A DNA stretch of 64,000 nucleotides from Micromonospora sp. DSM 45708 (lineage in GTDB: Bacteria; Actinomycetota; Actinomycetes; Mycobacteriales; Micromonosporaceae). Position 1 is the stretch's first letter. Every line of letters begins with the position of its first letter. Shown one piece after another: positions 23,575-32,612 of this stretch. Under the pieces are notes generated by a model. It saw nothing but the letters and a program-made list of their open reading frames with translations, did not search any database and was not told the DNA's origin. Location of the stretch: the NCBI RefSeq assembly GCF_039566955.1, contig NZ_CP154796.1, forward strand, positions 5,766,001-5,830,000, read 5' to 3'. A program made the translations under genes and the position numbers.

Positions 23575-23825
23575 GGTGGCCGGCTCCGGGAGCGGCGCGG
23601 CCCGTTCCTGGTCGTCGGCGCCCGCCGGCTCCCCGGCGCGCGGGCGGCGCACCGACCCCGGCCGGCTCGTGTCCCGTCGCGACCGACCCCCACGCGCGTC
23701 AAGTGCCATGTCGAGGATCCTGCCCGCTGTGGACCTTCCGGGCAACGCGGCACCCGGAAAGGGGGTGCTCCGGGTTTCCCGGTGGTGGCTACCCTGACCC
23801 GGACCACGTACCTGGAGATGATCAG

Positions 23826-24314
23826 ATGAGCTATCCCCCACCGCCCGGTGGCTGGCACGACCCCTCGGCCGGGCCGCAGTCGAGCCCACCTGTCGACCCC
23901 TACGCGCCCGAGGATCCGTACGCGGTCGGGAAGTCGCCCTACGCGCCCCCGCCCGGCGACCCGTACGCGGCGGCCGGCTACCCGCCGGCCGGGTATCCGC
24001 CGCCCGGGACGTACCCGCCGCCCGGCGCGTACCCCGGCTACGCGCCGGCGAGCCGGACGAACACGCTGGCCATCGTGGCGCTGGTGCTCTCGCTGGTGGG
24101 CTTCACCTCCTGCATCACCGCGCCGATCGGCGCGATCATGGGGCACGTGGCCCAGCGGCAGATCCGGGAGACCGGTGAACAGGGCGAGGGCATGGCGAAG
24201 GCGGCCATCATCGTCGGCTGGATCCTCACCGCCCTGCTGGTCGCCGGCATCATCTTCTACATCGTGATGATCGCGATCGCCATCAACGCGGACAGCTCCA
24301 GCAGCAGCTACTGA
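23826..24314 (+). CDS. DUF4190 membrane protein (copy B)
   Basis: 162 residues. Paralogue of the 22411 gene: Pro/Tyr-rich head with repeats such as AGYPPPG, then DUF4190 with [23 protein letters not shown] between two transmembrane helices. ATG 23826 has GGAG 9 nt upstream. It is followed by a hairpin terminator. The two copies flank the SDR gene. Confidence 0.88.
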   Translation: MSYPPPPGGWHDPSAGPQSSPPVDPYAPEDPYAVGKSPYAPPPGDPYAAAGYPPAGYPPPGTYPPPGAYPGYAPASRTNTLAIVALVLSLVGFTSCITAPIGAIMGHVAQRQIRETGEQGEGMAKAAIIVGWILTALLVAGIIFYIVMIAIAINADSSSSSY

Positions 24315-24319
24315 GGCGA

Positions 24320-24350
24320 CCGGGCCGCCCTTCGGCGCGGGGCGGCCCGG
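24320..24350. terminator. Hairpin between convergent genes
   Basis: An 11-bp perfect stem (24320-24330 with 24340-24350) with a 9-nt loop lies 6 nt after the DUF4190 stop and 8 nt before the end of the CitE-like gene. It is probably bidirectional. Confidence 0.75.
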
Positions 24351-24357
24351 CGCGCGG

Positions 24358-25314
24358 TCACGCCGAGGGCGGGGTGAACGAGGAGGTACGCGTCATCCCG
24401 GCGGCCCGGCCCTTGGCGGCGATCACCAGCGCCATCTTGCGGGACGCCTCGTCGATCATCTCGTCGCCGAGCATCACCGCGCCCAGCTTCCCGCCCGCCT
24501 CGGACGTGTAGTAGTCGTACGCGTCGAGGATCAGCTCGGCGTGGTCGTAGTCGGCCTGCGCCGGCGAGTAGACCTCGTTCGCGGCGTCGATCTGGCCCGG
24601 GTGCAGCACCCACTTGCCGTCGAAGCCCAGCGCGGCCGAGCGCTTCGCCACCTCGCGGAACGCGTCGGTGTCGCGGATCTGGAGGAACGGGCCGTCGATG
24701 GCCTGCTTGTCGTGCATCCGGGCGGCCATCAGGATGCGCATCAGGATGTAGTGGTAGGGATCGCCCGGGTAGTCCGGGATCAGCGCGCCGACCACCAGCG
24801 ACTTCATGTTGATCGAGGCCATGAAGTCGGCCGGGCCGAAGATGATCGTCTCGACCCGGGGCGAGGCGGCGGCGATGGCGTCCACGTTGACCAGCCCGGC
24901 GGCGTTCTCGATCTGCGCCTCGATGCCGATCCGGCCGACCTCCAGGCCGAGCGTCTTCTCGATCTGGGTGAGCAGCAGGTCCAGCCAGTGCACCTGCTCG
25001 GCGTTCTGCGCCTTCGGCAGCATGATGCAGTCCAGGTTCGCCCCGGCGCCCTCGACCACCTCGATGACGTCCCGGTAGGTCCACGGCGTGGTCAGGTCGT
25101 TCACCCGGACCACGCGGGTCTTGCCGGCCCAGTCCCCCTCGTTCAGCGCGGCCACGATGTTCTTGCGCGCGTCCGGCTTGGCCAGCGGGGCGACCGCGTC
25201 CTCCAGATCCAGGAAGACCTGGTCGGCGGGGAGGCCCTGGGCCTTGCCGAGCATCTTGACGCTGGACCCGGGTACCGCCAGGCAGGACCGGCGGGGGCGA
25301 CCGACAGCGACCAT
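24358..25314 (-). CDS. CitE-like HpcH/HpaI aldolase (CoA-ester lyase)
   Basis: 318 residues. A TIM-barrel lyase: LDLEDAVAP and EAQIENAAGLVNVDAI are motif regions binding Mg2+ and substrate, with PGSSVKMLGKA near the N-terminus. Family members are citrate lyase beta subunits, malyl-CoA lyase and (3S)-malyl-CoA thioesterase. Length and the IIFGPADFMASI region fit malyl-CoA/citramalyl-CoA lyase (Mcl). ATG 25314 has AGGAG 8 nt upstream. A role with the MaoC-like hydratase is possible but only inferred. Confidence 0.9.
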   Translation of the reverse strand: MVAVGRPRRSCLAVPGSSVKMLGKAQGLPADQVFLDLEDAVAPLAKPDARKNIVAALNEGDWAGKTRVVRVNDLTTPWTYRDVIEVVEGAGANLDCIMLPKAQNAEQVHWLDLLLTQIEKTLGLEVGRIGIEAQIENAAGLVNVDAIAAASPRVETIIFGPADFMASINMKSLVVGALIPDYPGDPYHYILMRILMAARMHDKQAIDGPFLQIRDTDAFREVAKRSAALGFDGKWVLHPGQIDAANEVYSPAQADYDHAELILDAYDYYTSEAGGKLGAVMLGDEMIDEASRKMALVIAAKGRAAGMTRTSSFTPPSA

Positions 25315-25419
25315 GGATGCGCTCCTATCAGCGTCCGGCGGCAGCACGCCGACGCGGCGGTGGATGTCGAGAACTTAACGATCCCAAAGGGCAGGGCTAC
25401 GTCACGGTAACCTCGTGCC

Positions 25420-26265
25420 GTGACCGGGGTGAATGGACCTGTGGAAGATCTCACTGAGCGTCGGATCGTGGTGCTGACCGGCGCCAGTTCGGGCATCGGG
25501 CTGGCCGCCGCCGTCGCGCTGGCCCGCCGCGGTGACCAGGTGGTGCTGGTCGGCCGGGACCCGGCCCGGCTGCGCGCCGCCGGGGAGCGGGTGCGCGAGT
25601 CCAGCGGCGAGCAGCCGGAGCTGTTCCGCTCCGACTTCGCCGTGCTCGACGACGTACGCGGGCTCGCCGAGCGGCTGCGCGCGAACTACGACCGGATCGA
25701 CGTGCTGGCCAACAACGCCGGCGCGATCGTGCTCGAACCGGTCACCACGGTCGACGGGTTCGAGCTGAGCATGCAGGCCAACCACCTCGCCCCGTTCCTG
25801 CTCAGCAACCTGCTGGCCGACCGGGTGCGCCGGATGGTGGTGACCGCCTCCAACGCGCACCGCAGCGGCGTGCTCGACCCGGACGACCTCAACGCCGCGC
25901 TGCGCCACTACCGGCCGTTCCGCGCGTACGGCACCAGCAAGCAGGCGAACATCCTGTTCACCGCCGAGGCGGCCCGCCGCTGGCCGCGGGTGCGGGCGTA
26001 CGCGTTCCACCCCGGCGTGGTCAGCACCCGGTTCGGCAACGAGAGCCGGGTGGTGGCGCTCGGCATGCGGCTGCTGCCGTTCCGCACCCCGGAGAAGGGC
26101 GCGGAAACGCTTGTCTGGCTCGCCGGCCAGGACCCGTCCCGGCTGACCGACGGCGGTTACTACGCCGACCGCCGGCCGCACCGGCCGCGCCCCAAGGCGG
26201 CCGACCCGGCGCTGGCGGCCCGGCTCTGGACGGCCAGCGTCGAGGCCGTCGGCCTCGCCGGCTGA
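25420..26265 (+). CDS. Short-chain dehydrogenase (retinol-dehydrogenase type)
   Basis: 281 residues. TGASSGIGLAAAVALARRG is the NAD(P) motif, NNAG at about residue 100, and AYGTSKQANILF holds the YxxxK pair. The lack of the usual C-terminal VDGG ending and FHPGVVSTRF point to the RDH/WWOX-like subgroup, which acts on diverse alcohols. GTG 25420 is the likely start. Divergent from the CitE-like gene. Confidence 0.9.
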   Translation: MTGVNGPVEDLTERRIVVLTGASSGIGLAAAVALARRGDQVVLVGRDPARLRAAGERVRESSGEQPELFRSDFAVLDDVRGLAERLRANYDRIDVLANNAGAIVLEPVTTVDGFELSMQANHLAPFLLSNLLADRVRRMVVTASNAHRSGVLDPDDLNAALRHYRPFRAYGTSKQANILFTAEAARRWPRVRAYAFHPGVVSTRFGNESRVVALGMRLLPFRTPEKGAETLVWLAGQDPSRLTDGGYYADRRPHRPRPKAADPALAARLWTASVEAVGLAG

Positions 26266-26340
26266 GGGACCCCGCTTCGGTCGGCCGGCCGGGACGCTGA
26301 GGGACGCCGCGACGGCCGGCCGGCTGGGACACTCGACGCC

Positions 26341-26628
26341 ATGACGACGGGGAACGAGGTCCTGCTGGTCGCGCTGGTCGACCTGAGCGCCGACGCCGAC
26401 GCCGGCCGGCGCTACGAGGACGCGGTGCTGGCGCTGCTCGGCCGGCACGGCGGCCGGCTGGAGCGACGGTTGCGCACCGGGGACGGGGAGACCGAGGTGC
26501 ACGTGATCCGGTTCGCCGCCCGCGACGGGCTCGACGCGTTCCTGGTCGACCCGGAGCGCGCCGCGTTGCGGGCCGTGCTGGGCGACGCCGCCCCCAGCAC
26601 GCGCGTGCTGGAGGTCCACGACGTCTGA
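26341..26628 (+). CDS. Small dimeric alpha/beta-barrel-like protein
   Basis: 95 residues. VLLVALVDLSADADAGRRYE and VHVIRFAARDGLDAFLVD suggest the ferredoxin-like dimeric alpha/beta-barrel fold (DUF1330/antibiotic-monooxygenase type). Function unknown. It has an in-frame ATG and expected codon bias. It is convergent with the permease gene, 4 nt apart. Confidence 0.75.
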   Translation: MTTGNEVLLVALVDLSADADAGRRYEDAVLALLGRHGGRLERRLRTGDGETEVHVIRFAARDGLDAFLVDPERAALRAVLGDAAPSTRVLEVHDV

Positions 26629-26632
26629 GGCG

Positions 26633-28852
26633 TCACTGCGACACGTGCACCGGGACGCTCGTCACCACCACGCCGGGCAGCGCCCGCAGCGCGGCGCGCA
26701 GCCGCTGCTCGGCGCGGCTGTGCAGCAACCGGTGCCGACGCCGGCGCAGCACCACCTCCGGCACGATCACGGTGAGCGTCAGCTCCGGGCGCGCGGCGTG
26801 CAGCGCCTCCAGGTAGTGCGCCAGCGGCCCGATCACCGACCGGTACGGCGACACGATCGTCTCCAGCCGCAGGTGGTCGCCCCAGGCCCGCCACTGGTCC
26901 CGGAACCGGTCCGCCTCGGGCTCCTCCGGCGCGATGTGCACGGCCAGCGTCGGCCGGCCCAGCGAGGCCGCGTACGCCAGCGCCCGCAGCGACGCCCGGT
27001 TCAGCCGGGCCACCGGCACGATGACCAGGTGGCGTACCTGCTGTGGCAGTTCCTCGCCCTCGGCGGACCCGGCCGGGCCCGGCGGCCCGGCGGACGGGGG
27101 CGGATGCAGCGCCAGCGCGCGGTGCAGCGTGGCGTAGTGCCGGTGGATCCGGCGGAACAGCAGCACCAGCAGCGGCACCGCGACCACCACCACCCAGGCG
27201 CCCTCGGCGAACTTGGCGACCGCGGCGGTCACCAGCACCAGCCCGGAGAGCGTCGCGCCGACGGCGTTCACCGCGAGCCGGCGACGCCAGCCCCGCCCGC
27301 GCCGGCGTCGCCAGTGCACCACCATCCCGGCCTGCGACAGCGTGAACGCGAGGAAGACGCCGACCGCGTAGAGCGGGATCAGCGTCTGGGTGTGCCCACC
27401 GAACGCGACGAAGACCGCCACCGCGGCGAGCGCGAGCGCGACCAGCCCGTTGCTGAACGCCAGCCGGTCACCCATGTGCAGGAAGCGGCGCGGCGCGTGA
27501 CCGTCCCGGGCCATGAAGAACAACAGCCGGGGGAAGTCGTTGAACGCGGTGTTCGCGGCCAGCAGCAGGATCAGCGCGGTGGTGGCCTGGAGGATCGCGT
27601 ACCCGGGGCCGGTGGGGAACGTGACGCGGCCGAGTTGGGACAGCAACGTCTCGTCCCCCCGGGGCACCAGGCCGTCGAGGTGGATCAGCCCGACCAGACC
27701 GGCGAAGAGCGTGACCAGCATGGCGACCATCCAGCCCAGCGTGGTGCGGGCGTTGCGCCACTCCGTCGGGCGGAACGCGGGCACCGCGTTGGAGACCGCC
27801 TCGATGCCGGTCATCGACACCGCGCCGGAGGAGAAGGCGCGCAGGACCAGCAGCAGCCCCAGCCCCTCCGCGGCCGGCACCGCCGGCGGCGGCACCGGCG
27901 CGAAGCCCCGCGCCGCGGCCTTCGCGTAGCCGACCGCCAGCACCGCGAGGACCACCACCACGAACGCGTACGTGGGCAGTACGAAGATGTTGCCGGCGGT
28001 GCGTACGCCGCGCAGGTTGCCGGCGAGCAGTACGGCGATCACCAGCACCCCGAGCGGCACGGTCCACCTGGTGAACGCCGGCAGCGCCGAGGTGACCGCG
28101 TGCACGCCGGCGGCCACCGACACCGACACGGTCAGCACGTAGTCGAGCATCAGCCCGGCCGCGGCGGCCAGTCCCGCCGTACGCCCGAGGTTGTCCCCGG
28201 CCACGATGTACGACCCGGCGCCGTGCGGATAGGCCGGGATGGTCTGCCGGTAGGAGAGCCCGACCGCGACCATCAGCACCGCCAGCAGCGCGGCCAGCGG
28301 CAGCGCCAGCCCGAGCGCGGCGCCGCCGGCCAGCACCAGCACGGCGAGCATCGCCTCCGGCCCGTACGCGACGGAGCTGAGCAGGTCCGAGGAGAGCACC
28401 GGCAGCGCGACCAGCTTGCGCATCCGCTCGTAGAGCACCGAGCTGCTGGCCAGCGGCGGGCCGATCAGGGTCCGGCGCAGCCGGGTGGCCGCCCGGCCGG
28501 CCCGGTTGCCGGGCAGGTACGCCGGCCCGGTGGCGACCACCTCGTCCGGCTGCGCCACGGTGAACAGGTCGATCGGGGCCAACCGCCCGAACCGGGTGGG
28601 CCGGGGCCGGCGCCCGCGCCGGCCGAGCGTCGGGTCGACGGGCAGGTCGCCGGCCTCGCGGGGGACGTGCCAGCGCGTGCCGATCCGGCCGAGCGCGGCC
28701 CGCTCCTCGGTGCCGAGCGGCGGGAACTCGGCCGACGGCGTGACCACGGTGCCCGGCTCCTCCGCGCCGTCCCGCTCTGCCTCCACTCCCGCACTGTCGT
28801 GCACGCCGGCCCCTCCGGTGACCGGTTCGGCCACAGTTCGGCCGACCGGCAT
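26633..28852 (-). CDS. APC-superfamily permease with C-terminal USP-like domain (KimA-like)
   Basis: 739 residues. A cytoplasmic head of about 150 residues is followed by about 12 transmembrane helices (VLSSDLLSSVAYGPEAMLA is the first). A cytoplasmic tail of about 170 residues resembles the universal-stress-protein/USP domain (HLVIVPVARLNRASLRALAYA). The SSVAYGPEAM sequence and this tail recall the K+ importer KimA/YdaO of Bacillus. Ion or amino-acid substrate is not certain. The ATG overlaps the stop of the upstream HAD gene (TGATG), so the two are coupled. No c-di-AMP riboswitch was seen. Confidence 0.88.
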   Translation of the reverse strand: MPVGRTVAEPVTGGAGVHDSAGVEAERDGAEEPGTVVTPSAEFPPLGTEERAALGRIGTRWHVPREAGDLPVDPTLGRRGRRPRPTRFGRLAPIDLFTVAQPDEVVATGPAYLPGNRAGRAATRLRRTLIGPPLASSSVLYERMRKLVALPVLSSDLLSSVAYGPEAMLAVLVLAGGAALGLALPLAALLAVLMVAVGLSYRQTIPAYPHGAGSYIVAGDNLGRTAGLAAAAGLMLDYVLTVSVSVAAGVHAVTSALPAFTRWTVPLGVLVIAVLLAGNLRGVRTAGNIFVLPTYAFVVVVLAVLAVGYAKAAARGFAPVPPPAVPAAEGLGLLLVLRAFSSGAVSMTGIEAVSNAVPAFRPTEWRNARTTLGWMVAMLVTLFAGLVGLIHLDGLVPRGDETLLSQLGRVTFPTGPGYAILQATTALILLLAANTAFNDFPRLLFFMARDGHAPRRFLHMGDRLAFSNGLVALALAAVAVFVAFGGHTQTLIPLYAVGVFLAFTLSQAGMVVHWRRRRGRGWRRRLAVNAVGATLSGLVLVTAAVAKFAEGAWVVVVAVPLLVLLFRRIHRHYATLHRALALHPPPSAGPPGPAGSAEGEELPQQVRHLVIVPVARLNRASLRALAYAASLGRPTLAVHIAPEEPEADRFRDQWRAWGDHLRLETIVSPYRSVIGPLAHYLEALHAARPELTLTVIVPEVVLRRRRHRLLHSRAEQRLRAALRALPGVVVTSVPVHVSQ

Positions 28853-29547
28853 CAGCCGACGGCGACCGGACCGAGCAGGTCGAGCACGCCGGTGAGCGAG
28901 GTCAGCACCGGCCCGTCCCACCCGTGGTCGGCGTTGAAGACCAGGTGGCCGGCGAGGTCGGGAGCAGCGAGCCGGACCGCGCGCAGCCCCGCCCGCTCCG
29001 CGCCGCTGAGTTCCTGGCTGCCGCCGTCGCCGACGTAGAGGCAGTCGGCCGGGGCGCGGCCGAGCCGGTGGCAGGCGGCCAGGTAGAGCGCCGGGTCGGG
29101 TTTGCAGCGACCGAGCCGTACCGAGAAGACCCCGGTGTCGAGCAGCGGCGCGACCGCGAGCTGGGGCAGGAACGCCGGCAACTCGTGGGTGCAGTCGCTG
29201 ACCAGCCCGGTGCGTACGCCCCGGCCGCGCAGCGCGGCCAGCACCGGCACCGCCTCCACGCGCAGCCGGGTGTCGGCCCGGACGGCCCGGTGCCGCGAGG
29301 CGACGGCGGCGCGTACCGCCGCGTCCGAGGGGCGTACGCCGACCTGGGCGCAGACCCACCGCATGGTCGACTCGGCGTTGCCGAAGAACCCGCTGGCGCG
29401 CTCGTAGTAGCTGCGGTCGAGCACCTCGACCAGGGCCTCGGTGGAACAGCCGAGCTGCTCCGCGATGGCGTGGTGGGCGGCTCCGCGCCGGACGCTGTGG
29501 GTCAGGGTGCCGAAGAAGTCGAACAGCACCGCGTGGAACACGCGCAT
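28852..29547 (-). CDS. HAD-superfamily hydrolase
   Basis: 231 residues. HAD motif I FDFFGTLT at the N-terminus (FHAVLFDFFGTLTHS), motif II GLVSDCTHE, motif III Lys in LGRCKPDPALY and motif IV YVGDGGSQE. These are phosphoglycolate-phosphatase/haloacid-dehalogenase-like, but the second Asp is replaced by Phe (DFF rather than DxD), as in some catalytically distinct members. It is followed by the KimA-like permease with overlapping stop/start. Its ATG overlaps the start of the divergent EamA gene. Confidence 0.9.
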   Translation of the reverse strand: MRVFHAVLFDFFGTLTHSVRRGAAHHAIAEQLGCSTEALVEVLDRSYYERASGFFGNAESTMRWVCAQVGVRPSDAAVRAAVASRHRAVRADTRLRVEAVPVLAALRGRGVRTGLVSDCTHELPAFLPQLAVAPLLDTGVFSVRLGRCKPDPALYLAACHRLGRAPADCLYVGDGGSQELSGAERAGLRAVRLAAPDLAGHLVFNADHGWDGPVLTSLTGVLDLLGPVAVG

Positions 29548-30514
29548 GATCGTAGCCGTGCACCCCGCTCCACACCGCCCGCCGCTCGACGCGCCGACCG
29601 TCGGCGCGCTCGCGCTGGCCGTCGCCGCCGTCTCGTCCTCCGCGCCGCTGGTGGCGTTCGCCACCGCGCCGGCCCTGGCCATCGCGTTCTGGCGCAACGC
29701 GCTGTCGGTGGCGGTGCTCGGTCCGGTCGCGGTGACCCGTCGACGGGCCGAACTCCGGGCGCTCCTGGTCGGGCCGAGCCGTCGGGAGGGGCTGTACTGC
29801 GTACTCTCCGGGGTGGCGCTGGCCGCCCACTTCGCCACCTGGATGCCGAGCGCGAAGCTCACCTCGGTCGCGGCAGCGACCGCGTTGGGCGCGACGCAGC
29901 CGGTGTGGCAGGGGTTGATCGCCCGCTGGCAGGGACGCCGGCTGCCGGCCGCGGTCTGGGCCGGCATCGCGGTGGCGGTGCTCGGCGCGGTGCTCGCCAC
30001 CGGCGCCGACTTCGCCGTCTCGGGCCGGGCCTTCGCCGGCGACCTGCTGGCCGTGACCGGCGGCTTGTTCGCGGCCGTCTACACCGCCCTCGGCGAGCGG
30101 GCCCGGGCGAGCATCAGCACCACCGGCTACACCACCGTCTGTTACGGCGTCTGCGCGCTGGTCCTGCTGGTGGTCTGCCTGGTCGGCGGCGTACCCCTGC
30201 ACGGCTGGGACGGCGGGACGTGGCTGGCCGTCCTCGGCCTGGTGGCCGGTGCCCAACTCCTCGGGCACTCGATGTTCAACTACGCGCTGCACCGGGTCTC
30301 CGCCACCACGGTCAGCGTGCTGATCCTGCTGGAGGCGCCGGGCGCGGCGCTGATCGGCTGGGTCTGGCTGGGGCAGCTACCCCGGCCGCTCGCCCTGCCC
30401 GGGCTGGCGCTGCTGCTGGTCGGCGTCGCCGTGGTCGTGCTCGGCGGCGCGCGGGCCGGCCGGCGCACCGAGCCGGTGCCCGTGCCCGTCGACCCCACGC
30501 CGCTGGGCGACTGA
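29546..30514 (+). CDS. EamA/DMT-family transporter
   Basis: 322 residues, ten transmembrane helices in two EamA repeats (SAPLVAFATAPALAIAFWRN; LLGHSMFNYALHRVSATTVS). Drug/metabolite transporter superfamily, exporter of small metabolites, substrate unknown. The likely start ATG at 29546 overlaps the divergent HAD ATG (CATGAT), with no ribosome site, so leaderless mRNAs are probable. An in-frame GTG at 29558 is an alternative start. Confidence 0.9.
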   Translation: MIVAVHPAPHRPPLDAPTVGALALAVAAVSSSAPLVAFATAPALAIAFWRNALSVAVLGPVAVTRRRAELRALLVGPSRREGLYCVLSGVALAAHFATWMPSAKLTSVAAATALGATQPVWQGLIARWQGRRLPAAVWAGIAVAVLGAVLATGADFAVSGRAFAGDLLAVTGGLFAAVYTALGERARASISTTGYTTVCYGVCALVLLVVCLVGGVPLHGWDGGTWLAVLGLVAGAQLLGHSMFNYALHRVSATTVSVLILLEAPGAALIGWVWLGQLPRPLALPGLALLLVGVAVVVLGGARAGRRTEPVPVPVDPTPLGD

Positions 30515-30592
30515 CCCGCGCCCCGCTGCCGTGCTGCCCGCTGACCGCCGCGCGGCCGGGCTGCGCGCCGGTGCGCGACGCGGGCTCCGCGG

Positions 30593-31108
30593 TCAGCGGC
30601 GGCGGACCCGGTGCAGGCGGAACGGCTTACGGACGGCGCGGACCGCCGGCGTCGGGCGGGGCTGCTCGGCCAACGAACCGTCCGGCAGGTCGGCGCCGCT
30701 GACCGCGCTGCCGGCCGGCGTGAGCCGGTTGAGCGCGCAGCCCCCGGCCACCCAGCGCGCCACCAGCTCCGCCGCCGAGCCGGACGCGTTGAGCCGCTTC
30801 GCCGCGACCAGCGGCGCGACGGTGTCCCACTCCTCGGTGCCGGGCCGCAGCCGCGTCACCCGCGCCGGCCAGCTCACGATCCGCCCGCCGTGATCGCCGC
30901 GCAGCGTGACGTCGGCCCCGTCGGCGTCGGCCAGCCCGGGCGCGGCCTGCTCGCCGGGGCCGGTCACCACCAGCAACGCGCCGTCCAGCGGCAGGCACCA
31001 CAACGCGTACGCCGGGCCGCCCGACACGCTCACCCAGCAGACGGCGGCCTTCTTCACCGCCTCGTCCACCAGTGGCGGGGTCACCCGCTCGTCCACCTCG
31101 TCGCTCAC
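30593..31108 (-). CDS. Conserved hypothetical (flavin-reductase-like split barrel?)
   Basis: 171 residues. VDEAVKKAAVCWVSVSGGPAYALWCLPLDGALLVVTGPGEQ is beta-rich, followed by VTLRGDHGGRIVSWPARVTRL and RWVAGGCALNRLTP. This resembles actinobacterial proteins of the PNPOx-like (FMN-binding split barrel) type, but no catalytic residue is identified. GTG 31108 is chosen because GGAGGA lies 8 nt upstream. Convergent with the EamA gene. Confidence 0.75.
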   Translation of the reverse strand: MSDEVDERVTPPLVDEAVKKAAVCWVSVSGGPAYALWCLPLDGALLVVTGPGEQAAPGLADADGADVTLRGDHGGRIVSWPARVTRLRPGTEEWDTVAPLVAAKRLNASGSAAELVARWVAGGCALNRLTPAGSAVSGADLPDGSLAEQPRPTPAVRAVRKPFRLHRVRRR

Positions 31109-31230
31109 CCCGCCATCCTCCCGCATCCCGCGCCCATTCGGGCCGGCGGACGGCCGCCCTGTCCAGCCGGACGCCCCGTCGGGCGGGGCTGCCGCGCGGG
31201 GCTGCCGTGCGGGGCTGCCGTGCGAGGCTG

Positions 31231-31323
31231 CCTGACGAGGGCCGCTCGGGCTGCCGTGCGGGACTGCCTGACGAGGGCCGCTCGGGCTGCCGTGCGGGAC
31301 TGTCAGACGAAGGCCCGCTCGGG
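31231..31323 (+). repeat. 36-bp tandem repeat, about 2.6 units
   Basis: Two exact copies of a 36-bp unit beginning CCTGACGAGGGCCGCTCGGG at 31231-31266 and 31267-31302, then a diverged partial third copy. The flanking 31180-31230 holds shorter GGGGCTGCCGTGC repeats. No gene is supported in 31109-31709 (600 nt). Confidence 0.85.
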
Positions 31324-31405
31324 CCGAAGCTCGGCCAGCCGGGCGAGGCCAAGCGAACGGGCCTGCGCGGGAACCAGGCGGGCCGTCCAGGCTCTGCTTC
31401 GGAGA

Positions 31406-31500
31406 CTAGGAACTTGATGGCGCGGATGGATCGCCGGTTGGCGAGCGCGCCGGCTCCCGCCGACCGCGCCGCTGAACCATCTACGCCATCAAGTTTGTAG
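31406..31500. repeat. Inverted pair of a dispersed ~25-bp element
   Basis: AACTTGATGGCG at 31411-31422 and its exact reverse complement CGCCATCAAGTT at 31484-31495 are arms with a 61-nt spacer. Extending them to 17 bp gives two mismatches. The same element family occurs at 2708-2736. The structure recalls a small inverted-repeat element or a decayed mobile repeat; there is no gene inside. Confidence 0.7.
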
Positions 31501-31709
31501 GCGGGCGAGTAGTCCCTTCCGCGCTGACCACCCGCGCGTGGACGGACCGGCGGGCCAGCCCCAGTCCGGGATCAGGCGGCCGGCCAACCAGGCCCGCCAA
31601 GCCCACTCGGCCTGCTTGGCCCTCAGCCCGCCATACCCCCGGCAAGCCCGGATCGCTCCGCCAGCGGGCGCGGCGGCGCAGCGGGGGCGGCGGGGGCAGC
31701 GAGGGCGGC

Positions 31710-32579
31710 TCAGCCGATGAACGGCGGGACGGCGATCTCGCCACGGGCCACCGGCATCACCTGACCGGAGACGGTCGCGCCGACCGCCGTCCCGCTGGCC
31801 GCGGTCACGGTGCAGGCCAGCGACGAGGGCCGGTGGATCTCGATGCCCTGGCGCACCGCGTACGACGTCCGGCCCTCGCCCGGCAGCAGGCCGCTGGCGA
31901 CCAGCCAGACGCCCAGCCCGAGCGCGGCCGAGCCGGTGGCCGGGTCCTCCGGGACGCCGATCCCGGGCACGAAGACCCGGGCGTGCGCGGTTTGCGACTC
32001 CGGGTCCCAGGAGAAGAGACTGACGTGCTCGACGCCGTACCGCTCCGCAGCCGCCGTGTTCAGCCGCGCCCGGGCCACCGCGTCGGGACGTACCGGGAGG
32101 TAGGGGAATTCCAGGCCGCACCCGGCGACGCGCGGCGGCGGGCCGGCGTGGTCGGCCGCGGTGAGGCCGGCGATCTCCAGCAGCGGCTCCGGGTCGAGTT
32201 CCGGGCCGAGCGTCGGGGTGCCGCCGGTCAGCGTCGCGCCGGTCGCGGTCACCTCGATCGGCAGCACGCCGGCGCCGCACTCCTGGGTGACCCGGCCCAA
32301 CTCGAAGAGGCCGCGCCGGCCGGCGGTCACCGCGGCGCCCACGCTCGGGTGCCCGGCGAACGGCAGCTCGTCGGTCGGGGTGAAGATGCGGGCCCGGTAG
32401 GTCGCACCGGCCTGAGTGGGTGCCAGCACGAAGACCGTCTCGGACAGGTTGAACTCCAGCGCGAGCGCCTGCATCTGCTCGGTGGCCAGCCCTTCCGCGC
32501 CGAACACCACGGCCAGCGGGTTGCCGGCGAACGGGCGGTCGGTGAAGACGTCCACGATCTCGTAGGCCAAGGTCGACAT
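31710..32579 (-). CDS. PhzF-family isomerase-like protein
   Basis: 289 residues. PhzF/DapF-like fold: MSTLAYEIVDVFTDRPFAGNPLAV at the N-terminus, FNLSETVFV with the conserved catalytic Glu, ELPFAGHPSVGAA and PATGSAALGLG near the C-terminus. PhzF isomerises DHHA in phenazine synthesis, but family members are common outside such clusters, and no phenazine genes are here. ATG 32579. Divergent from the MgtE-N/CBS gene. Confidence 0.93.
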   Translation of the reverse strand: MSTLAYEIVDVFTDRPFAGNPLAVVFGAEGLATEQMQALALEFNLSETVFVLAPTQAGATYRARIFTPTDELPFAGHPSVGAAVTAGRRGLFELGRVTQECGAGVLPIEVTATGATLTGGTPTLGPELDPEPLLEIAGLTAADHAGPPPRVAGCGLEFPYLPVRPDAVARARLNTAAAERYGVEHVSLFSWDPESQTAHARVFVPGIGVPEDPATGSAALGLGVWLVASGLLPGEGRTSYAVRQGIEIHRPSSLACTVTAASGTAVGATVSGQVMPVARGEIAVPPFIG

Positions 32580-32612
32580 GCTGTTAGAGAGTAGGCCCTT
32601 AGGCTGGTCCCC

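Noticed and set aside
26645..29038. A 797-codon plus-strand frame.
   Set aside because: Antisense of the permease gene, full of RRR, QQ and HH repeats; no homology.
31231..31323. CRISPR array.
   Set aside because: Units are directly tandem without spacers; no cas genes near.
31538..31720. Small ORF after repeats.
   Set aside because: Poor codon bias, no ribosome site, Pro/Arg-rich.
31710..32579. Phenazine cluster indicated by PhzF.
   Set aside because: No other phenazine genes present; PhzF family is broad.
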